Of a stretch of DNA of 64,000 bases, positions 58,568 to 64,000 are shown in pieces. How positions within the stretch are numbered: the first letter of the stretch is position 1; each line of letters opens with the position of its first letter. The notes beneath the pieces are model-generated. The model searched no databases. It worked only from the letters and a program-made list of their open reading frames with translations, and was not told where the DNA came from. Position numbers and translations under genes: made by a program. The stretch is from Clostridia bacterium (GTDB taxonomy: Bacteria; Bacillota; Clostridia; Oscillospirales; CAG-272): the NCBI GenBank assembly GCA_017540175.1, contig JAFYBN010000034.1, positions 16,049 to 80,048 of the forward strand, written 5' to 3'.

Positions 58568-60643
58568 GTGACGCAGGGAAGCCCTGGCAAAAAAGAGAAC
58601 TTTTTCGTTCGTCTCGTCCGCGCGAGCGTGATTCTGAGCGCGCTCGACCGCTTTACCGCCCGTGTTTACGACCTCCTCAAAAACGGGCTGTTCGGCTGGA
58701 TCTTCACCGGATACCGTGAACGGCCGCGCTTTGCCCTCGGCGCCGCGGTCAGAAACTCGAAGACCGCCCGGCTCCTCGGGGAGCTGCGCTACGGCATCTG
58801 CCGCCGCATCGAATCCAGCGTCATCCTGAACGGCATACGGTGGTTCATGCGCTATTTGCTCGGATGCCGTCTCAAGGTCTGGGGCGTGTTCTTCGCCGCG
58901 TTCGGCGCGTATTCCGTCATCGCGGCTGGCGTCTCGGCGATCCTCGATCCCGCCCGCTCGGTCCGGATCGATTTCAGCTCCATGATCCCGACCGGCGCCG
59001 CCATTCTCGCCGCCCTTCCGCTGATCCTGTCGAAAGGCACGCTGTCCGAAGGCATCACGGGCTCCGTGACGGGCAGGCTGATTTTGAAGTTTACCGGATT
59101 CACCGCGGAGGACGTCAAGAATACCGTCGGGGATGGCGGGCATTCCAACGCCGCCTTTCTCGTCGGCGTGATCTGCGGCGTTCTGTCCCATACCGTCCCG
59201 CCGCTGTACATGCTGTTCGGCTTTTTCGGGCTCGTCGCGGTTTACCTTGTTTTCGTGAGGCCGGAGCTCGGGGTGCTCGCCATGTTCGCCCTCGTGCCGT
59301 GGCTTCCCACCATGGTGCTTGCGGGACTTGTGATCCTCACCGCTCTTGCGTATTTCGTCAAACTCTTCCGGCAGAAGCGCGTGCTTCGCTTTGAGCCGAT
59401 CGACTGCGTCGCGGCGGCGTTCATCGCGGCCGTCGCGCTCGGCGGCGTGATTTCCTATTCCTCCACGTCGCTGAAGCGCGGGCTGCTGATGGCATGCCTG
59501 ATGGGCGGGTATTTTCTCACGGTCAATCTGCTGAGCTCCCGCGAATGGCTCGCCCGCGCGGCGACCGCCTTTGTGCTCACCGCTTCCGCGGCGGCGGCAT
59601 GGGGCGTTTTCTGCGCCGTTAGGGGAGTGGGATATACCTCGGAGGCGTGGATCGACTCCGAAATGTTCGGCTTCATCGGGAACCGCGCGGTCAGCACGCT
59701 TGAGAACCCCAATATGCTCGCAGAATATCTGCTCCTCGTCATTCCGATCGCCGCTGTCATGCTGATCGGGCGCGGGGAGGGGCTGAGACGCATCCCGGCG
59801 CTGTTCTGCCTCGGTGTGCTCGGCGTATGCCTCGTCTTAACATGGAGCCGCGGCGCGTGGCTCGGTCTCATCGCCGCGCTGCTCTGCCTGCTCTTTATGT
59901 GGCACCGCCGTTCGATCTGGGCGGTGATCGCGGGCCTGTTCGCCCTGCCCGCCGCGTCCGCGTTCATCCCGGCGTCGGTACTGTCGCGCTTTACGAGCAT
60001 CGGCAACATGGCGGATTCCTCGACCTCCTACCGTCTGAGCATCTGGCGCGCTTCCGTGCACATGATCCGCGACAACTGGTTCTCGGGCATCGGCATTGGA
60101 GAGGGAGCGTGGTTCCGCCTGTATCCCGGCTACGCTTACGCCGGCGCGGAAACGGCGCCCCACTCGCACAACCTCTTTCTGCAGATCTGGCTTGAGCTCG
60201 GCGTCGTCGGCATCGCTCTGTTCGTCCTTTTCGTATTCCTTCTTCTGCAGGCGATGTTTACGGTGTTCCGTTCGCTGTCGGGCGACACGCCGCTGAGAAA
60301 TCCCGATCTATCGGGAACCATGCTCGATTTCAGCCTGCGGTCCGGCATGTCGGGCCGACAAACCGCCATGCGGCGCGGCAAAACCCAGCTCCGGCTTTCG
60401 ACGGCGGGACCCGTCTGCGGACTGATCGGAGCGCTCGTGCAGGGCATGACGGATTACTCATGGTACAACAACCGTCTGGTTCTGATGTTCTGGCTGACGG
60501 CGGGACTCGCGATGGCATACGTGCGCAGCGCCCGCGAACAGCTTGACACCGTGCCTCGGAGCGCGGCGCCGGACGCGGCGGACGCCTTCGCCGTGATCCG
60601 CCGACCGAAGCGGGAAAAGAAGAACGGGAAGACGGGGCTCTGA
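58568..60643 (+). CDS. O-antigen ligase/Wzy-like polymerase family membrane protein
   Basis: A 691-residue protein with about twelve transmembrane helices. A cytosolic N-terminal region of some 95 residues precedes the membrane part. The family signature appears as TWSRGAWLGLIAALL and, after an extracellular loop, HSHNLFLQIWLELGVVGIALF, the pattern of Wzy_C/WaaL proteins that join lipid-linked glycan units or attach them to an acceptor. In a Gram-positive host it probably polymerises or transfers a wall or membrane-linked polysaccharide. The GTG at 58568 has AAAGGAGG seven bases upstream. First gene of a five-gene operon. Confidence 0.88.
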   Translation: MTQGSPGKKENFFVRLVRASVILSALDRFTARVYDLLKNGLFGWIFTGYRERPRFALGAAVRNSKTARLLGELRYGICRRIESSVILNGIRWFMRYLLGCRLKVWGVFFAAFGAYSVIAAGVSAILDPARSVRIDFSSMIPTGAAILAALPLILSKGTLSEGITGSVTGRLILKFTGFTAEDVKNTVGDGGHSNAAFLVGVICGVLSHTVPPLYMLFGFFGLVAVYLVFVRPELGVLAMFALVPWLPTMVLAGLVILTALAYFVKLFRQKRVLRFEPIDCVAAAFIAAVALGGVISYSSTSLKRGLLMACLMGGYFLTVNLLSSREWLARAATAFVLTASAAAAWGVFCAVRGVGYTSEAWIDSEMFGFIGNRAVSTLENPNMLAEYLLLVIPIAAVMLIGRGEGLRRIPALFCLGVLGVCLVLTWSRGAWLGLIAALLCLLFMWHRRSIWAVIAGLFALPAASAFIPASVLSRFTSIGNMADSSTSYRLSIWRASVHMIRDNWFSGIGIGEGAWFRLYPGYAYAGAETAPHSHNLFLQIWLELGVVGIALFVLFVFLLLQAMFTVFRSLSGDTPLRNPDLSGTMLDFSLRSGMSGRQTAMRRGKTQLRLSTAGPVCGLIGALVQGMTDYSWYNNRLVLMFWLTAGLAMAYVRSAREQLDTVPRSAAPDAADAFAVIRRPKREKKNGKTGL

Positions 60644-60659
60644 TCCCGTGGAGGAAAAT

Positions 60660-61145
60660 ATGGAGAAACGAAAGCTGAAATTCAACGCAGTCGACGCGCT
60701 GCTCATCCTGCTTGCCGCGGCCGCCGTCTTTGTCGTGCTGTACGTCTTCGTTTTGAGCGAAAAGCCCGCCGATGCCGCGGAGACGCAGAAGATCCAATAT
60801 GTGGTGGAGATCGTCAACATCGACTCCAGCTTCAAGAATTCCGTCGCGGTCGAGCAGCCGGTCAAGGATTCCGTCAAGCAAGCGAATATCGGCAAAGTCA
60901 TCGGCGTACAGGACGATACCGATTTCTCGAAGATCGTTTTCGATTACGAGCACAACACGGAGGTCACGGCGAAGGCGAAGGACCGCATCAATATGAGCAT
61001 TACGATCGAAGCCGACGCGCAGGTCAGCGATCAGGCGTTCACCGTCAACGGCGTGGAGATCCGCGTCGGCAAACAGTACGGTCTGATCCTGCCCTCGTTC
61101 TACGGCGTCGGTTACTGCATCAAGCTGACCGAAGTGAACGAATGA
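60660..61145 (+). CDS. DUF4330-family membrane-anchored protein (first copy)
   Basis: A 161-residue protein: a short cytosolic N-terminus (KRKLKFNAVDAL), one transmembrane helix at about 12-33 (LLILLAAAAVFVVLYVFVL) and an extracellular beta-rich domain with VEIVNIDSSFKNSVAVEQPV and NIGKVIGVQDDTD. It matches the DUF4330 layout, an anchor with a small outer domain. A GTG at 60648 is in frame, but GTGGAGGAAAAT is better read as the ribosome binding site of the ATG at 60660. Shares layout with the last gene of the operon. Confidence 0.75.
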   Translation: MEKRKLKFNAVDALLILLAAAAVFVVLYVFVLSEKPADAAETQKIQYVVEIVNIDSSFKNSVAVEQPVKDSVKQANIGKVIGVQDDTDFSKIVFDYEHNTEVTAKAKDRINMSITIEADAQVSDQAFTVNGVEIRVGKQYGLILPSFYGVGYCIKLTEVNE

Positions 61146-61188
61146 GCGGAACTGTAAACTATCTTTCAGAGGAGCTTCCTGACCCGAC

Positions 61189-62505
61189 ATGAGTATCCTG
61201 ACCGGTGTTATTTTCGTCGTCGTCGCGGCGGTCTGCGCGTTTTTGCTCGCGTATGTTATGACCCCCGCGGTCCGCGTCCTCGCGTTCCGCATCGGAGCGG
61301 TGGACGTGCCTCTCGATGGCAGGCGCATTCATAAAAAGCCCATTCCGCGCATCGGAGGGCTGTCGATTTACCTCGCTTTTACCGTCACCACGATGCTGTT
61401 CTGCGATTTTTCGCGCGAGCTCGTCACGCTCTGGGTGGGCGGGGGCGTTCTCGTGATTCTCGGCATCATCGACGACGTCGTGCGGCTGAACGCGTGGATA
61501 AAATTCATCGTCCAGCTCGTCGTGGCGGGCTTCGCTGTCGCGAACGGGACCCTGATCGACCACGTCAACGTCGGCGGGGGATATGTTTCCCTCGGCGTGA
61601 TGAGCATCCCCTTGTCCGTTTTGTGGATCGCGGGGCTGATGAACGCCATCAATTTCATCGATGGACTCGACGGGCTCGCGTGCGGCGTCTCGGCGATCTC
61701 CTCCCTGTCCCTGCTCGCGGTCGTCACGCTGCACGGCGATACGGTGAGCACACTGCTCTGCGCGATCATGCTCGGAGCGTGCTTCGGCTTTCTCCCGTTC
61801 AATTCCAATCCGGCGCGCATCTTCATGGGCGACACGGGCGCCCTCTTCCTCGGCTTTTCCTTCGCGGTTCTGTCGGTGCAGGGCGTGTTCAAGCTCCACA
61901 CCGTGCTCGCGTTCATCGTGCCTCTTATGATTTTCGCCCTGCCGCTCTTTGATATGATTTTCGCCATCATCCGGCGGCTTTGCGCGAAGAAAAGCCCGTT
62001 CGCGCCCGACCGCGGACACATCCATCACCGTCTGATCGACATGGGCTTCACGCAGAAGGAATCCGTCAAGATCCTCTACGCTCTCTGCGGCACGCTCGGA
62101 CTCGTTGCGGTCTTCTGCAGCGAGGCGATGTTCGAGGAGCACCGCTTCCTGAAGGCGCTCGCCATCGCCCTGATCGCGGTCGCCCTGGCCGCCGTCAACA
62201 TCATCATTATGAAAAATCCCGAAACGCGCCGCCATTCCGGTCTGACCGAGGACGACATGACCACGGCGGATTACATCCATGAGCTGGACCCCGAAAAGGC
62301 CCATAAGATCGAGATGCACAACGGCGGCGTGATCGACCCGGCGATCCTCGCGGAGGGGGCCGGGACGGAGCGCCAAGGGGATGCCCCCGGCACGCAGAAC
62401 GATGCGGACGGGAACGACGCCCAAAGCCCCGCCGCGCCGCAGCCCGAAGCGGAGAACAAAGATGAAGAACCCGCTCAACCGAACGAAACTGAGAAGATTT
62501 CTTGA
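61189..62505 (+). CDS. MraY/TagO/WecA-type undecaprenyl-phosphate glycosyl-1-phosphate transferase
   Basis: A 438-residue enzyme with about ten transmembrane helices. Conserved catalytic segments: DDV with Asp95-Asp96, NFIDGLDGLA (155-164), GDTGALFLGF (214-223) and the HIHH motif (277-280) typical of polyprenyl-phosphate GlcNAc-1-phosphate transferases. It starts glycopolymer synthesis by moving a sugar phosphate to undecaprenyl phosphate, the lipid supplied by UppS. A Pro/Ala/Glu-rich cytosolic tail of about 70 residues is extra. Its end overlaps the next start by 44 bases. Confidence 0.93.
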   Translation: MSILTGVIFVVVAAVCAFLLAYVMTPAVRVLAFRIGAVDVPLDGRRIHKKPIPRIGGLSIYLAFTVTTMLFCDFSRELVTLWVGGGVLVILGIIDDVVRLNAWIKFIVQLVVAGFAVANGTLIDHVNVGGGYVSLGVMSIPLSVLWIAGLMNAINFIDGLDGLACGVSAISSLSLLAVVTLHGDTVSTLLCAIMLGACFGFLPFNSNPARIFMGDTGALFLGFSFAVLSVQGVFKLHTVLAFIVPLMIFALPLFDMIFAIIRRLCAKKSPFAPDRGHIHHRLIDMGFTQKESVKILYALCGTLGLVAVFCSEAMFEEHRFLKALAIALIAVALAAVNIIIMKNPETRRHSGLTEDDMTTADYIHELDPEKAHKIEMHNGGVIDPAILAEGAGTERQGDAPGTQNDADGNDAQSPAAPQPEAENKDEEPAQPNETEKIS

Positions 62506-63238
62506 TTCCGCCCTTTTCCGCGTCATCGGAATTTTCTGCCTCGTCGTCCTCACCGGTTTTATCTTGTACCGGACGGGCGCGCTCGGGTTTTTGACGCGGG
62601 GAAAAACGGAGGAGAGCGGCGGCGCGCTTTCCGCCGGGGATTTTCCCGACATGACGCGGGAAGCCGAGGACGCGGGAGAGCTTCTCTATTACAGCGTCCC
62701 GACCGAGGATATCCTCAAAAACCTCGTCCCCGTGACCTCCTATACCCGCGAGATCCGAAGCGTGCGCGTGTTCGGCTCCCAATACGCGGAGCAGTACTGC
62801 ACGCTGACGGTGGACGGGGACTGCTGGAGACTGGAATGCGGCGACACGGAGACCTTCTGCGACGGGGAAAAGGTTTACACCCGGACCCCGACCTACGCCA
62901 TGGTTTCCGAAGCGCGCGACTACTACGCCGACGTCGGCATCACGCCGCTCAGCCGCCTTATCCGCGAAGCCGACGATCCCTCGCTATCGACCCTGATCCT
63001 GCCGAACGAGCGGACCGTGCGCGTGCAGATCGTCAACCCGGAATCGGGCGTGATCGACCAGTATGAGATTTCCATCGAAAGCGGCATCATCCTCACCGAA
63101 ACCTCGGCATACGGCGGAAACGTGTACCGAAACATCACCACCAGGCTTCTGGCCGTCCGTTACGGGCAGCCGGAGACGGACTACAAAGCTCTTGCCCGCG
63201 ATTTCCTCGAGCAATACGGGGATTCGCTTTCATCCTGA
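62462..63238 (+). CDS. Unknown membrane-anchored protein, possibly LolA/RseB-like fold
   Basis: A 258-residue protein with one transmembrane helix (about 17-37, VIGIFCLVVLTGFIL) and a large outer domain. The repeated strand pattern WRLECGDTETFCDGEKVYTR, RTVRVQIVNPESGVIDQYEI and ILTETSAYGGNVYRNITTRL is reminiscent of the LolA/RseB lipoprotein-binding fold; this is a guess from pattern only. GGAGAAC precedes the ATG at 62462, which lies inside the transferase gene. Tight coupling suggests a role in glycopolymer handling. Confidence 0.55.
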   Translation: MKNPLNRTKLRRFLDSALFRVIGIFCLVVLTGFILYRTGALGFLTRGKTEESGGALSAGDFPDMTREAEDAGELLYYSVPTEDILKNLVPVTSYTREIRSVRVFGSQYAEQYCTLTVDGDCWRLECGDTETFCDGEKVYTRTPTYAMVSEARDYYADVGITPLSRLIREADDPSLSTLILPNERTVRVQIVNPESGVIDQYEISIESGIILTETSAYGGNVYRNITTRLLAVRYGQPETDYKALARDFLEQYGDSLSS

Positions 63239-63256
63239 CAGGTCCCGGAGGCAGAC

Positions 63257-63790
63257 ATGAACGAAACCAAAGAGAAAAAGAGAGGGATCGGCGCGCTGGA
63301 CGTCCTCATCATCATCCTTGTCGTCGCCGTGCTCGGGAACGCCGGCCTGCGCTTCTGGAGAAGCCGCAGAGCGGCGGCCTCCGAACAGGCGCAGCTCGGG
63401 AACTATACCATCCAGTTCACCGTCCGCAACATCCGCGATTCATCCGCGAAGGATTATCTGACGGAGGGTACGGTTTTCTATCTGGACGAAAACAACCAGG
63501 TATTCGGCACCGTCGACCAGAATTTCAACTCCGACTACGCGTCGAGATACTATGAAACGAAGGACGGTCAGATCATTCTGGTCAAGTCCGAGATCGAGAA
63601 CGATCTGAAACGGGTCGACGTGATGCGGAGCGTAACGGCGAAGGGCTGTTACGACAGCGACAACCGCTTCCTTTTGAACGGCGTCACCTATCTCGCTCTG
63701 AACCGGGAGGTCAGCATCCACAGCAAGTATGTCTCCTATACCGTTCTTGTGACCGGGATCTCGAGCTCGGCAAACTCCGAAGCGGAGTAA
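63257..63790 (+). CDS. DUF4330-like membrane-anchored protein (second copy)
   Basis: A 177-residue protein with a charged N-terminus (KEKKRGIGALDVL), a transmembrane helix at about 14-33 (IIILVVAVLGNAGLRFW) and an extracellular beta-rich domain. It shares the anchor layout and NYTIQFTVRNI-type start of the outer domain with the earlier DUF4330 gene, at lower similarity. Starts 18 bases after the unknown gene; CCGGAGG precedes it. Last gene of the operon. Confidence 0.65.
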   Translation: MNETKEKKRGIGALDVLIIILVVAVLGNAGLRFWRSRRAAASEQAQLGNYTIQFTVRNIRDSSAKDYLTEGTVFYLDENNQVFGTVDQNFNSDYASRYYETKDGQIILVKSEIENDLKRVDVMRSVTAKGCYDSDNRFLLNGVTYLALNREVSIHSKYVSYTVLVTGISSSANSEAE

Positions 63791-63869
63791 AGTCCGGGCA
63801 AAGCGACGGACGGAAACGGATCGCAGACAAAGAATAAAAATCCCCGGACGACCGCGTGTGTGATATAAT

Positions 63870-63919
63870 CCCCTTAGAGTAGACACACGAAAAAACAAAA
63901 ACGTGTCTACACTAAGGGG
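63870..63919 (+). repeat. Inverted repeat upstream of the transposase
   Basis: CCCCTTAGAGTAGACAC (63870-63886) is complementary to GTGTCTACACTAAGGGG (63903-63919) except at one position; the 16-base loop is A-rich. The 3' arm includes the AAGGGGG ribosome binding site of the transposase. Confidence 0.8.
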
Positions 63920-63926
63920 GTTATTC

Positions 63927-64000
63927 ATGTCAAGGAGGAAGAACAAAAGGTACAGCATGGAACTAAAGGTGACAGCGGTCGAAGCGTACCTGAAGGGAGA
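63927..64000 (+). CDS. IS3-family transposase OrfA-type protein, N-terminal part
   Basis: Only 24 codons are present. RRKNKRYSMELKVTAVEAYL followed by KGE is the usual start of the helix-turn-helix domain of IS3/IS150-group transposases, which binds the ends of the element. AAGGGGG precedes the ATG. Confidence 0.75.
   Translation, partial: MSRRKNKRYSMELKVTAVEAYLKG

Larger units (their letters stand above)
63858..64000 (+). mobile_element. Left part of an IS3-type insertion sequence
   Basis: The window ends inside it. A TGATATAAT extended -10 (63861-63869), a 17-base inverted repeat, and the start of a transposase follow in order. The exact left end and target duplication cannot be fixed without the other end. 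Confidence 0.7.

Overview
The window comes from a high-GC, endospore-forming member of the Firmicutes, most likely class Clostridia. The evidence is the cotJA-cotJB-cotJC coat operon, spoIVA, a YlmC/YmxH sporulation protein, a PolC-type replicative polymerase, the Firmicute gene order rpsB-tsf-pyrH-frr-uppS-cdsA-dxr-rseP-ispG-polC, and consistent sigma-A promoters with 17-bp spacers. Carbohydrate genes (SGNH esterases, sugar isomerases, Gfo/Idh oxidoreductase, DUF3472 and DUF6807 proteins) suggest a glycan-using gut or rumen anaerobe. I cannot name the genus.

Layout. 1-5487: the end of kbl; a minus-strand operon of a duplicated DUF1538 membrane protein and two PII-like regulators; an SGNH esterase; a SLC13/ArsB-type transporter. 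5545-11706: a VanY-like carboxypeptidase, an HtrA protease behind a Pho-box-like promoter, and an OmpR-type two-component system. 11764-16805: a REP-like repeat, a lipoprotein, a Gfo/Idh oxidoreductase with a sugar epimerase, and guaB. 16908-24199: a lipid kinase, an MBL hydrolase, cotJABC, rnhA, DUF1294, a comEC with a degenerate C-terminal domain, and a DUF6514-like gene. 24511-27965: an esterase / epimerase-DUF6807 fusion / Zn-motif protein / ymxH cluster.

27983-42701: the translation, envelope-lipid, isoprenoid and replication supercluster, ending in spoIVA, whose ribosome binding site is also the 3' arm of the polC terminator. 42740-43150: a dense palindrome cluster. 43248-51347: cardiolipin synthase, trmL, secA, two related unknown membrane proteins and a GDPD phosphodiesterase. 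51556-56330: an S11 carboxypeptidase lipoprotein, metY, asnA and a DUF3472 protein. 56506-63790: a BlaI/BlaR1 sensor pair beside a five-gene envelope-glycopolymer operon (Wzy-like ligase, two DUF4330-type anchors, a TagO-type initiator and an unknown anchored protein). The window ends inside an IS3-type insertion sequence.

The strongest candidates for something new are the DUF1538-PII-PII operon, the glycopolymer operon with its BlaI/BlaR1 neighbour, the Pho-box-like htrA promoter next to its own two-component system, and two sites (spoIVA and the terminal transposase) where a hairpin would hide the ribosome binding site in read-through RNA but not in RNA from the local promoter. No tRNA, rRNA, CRISPR array or recognised riboswitch was seen.
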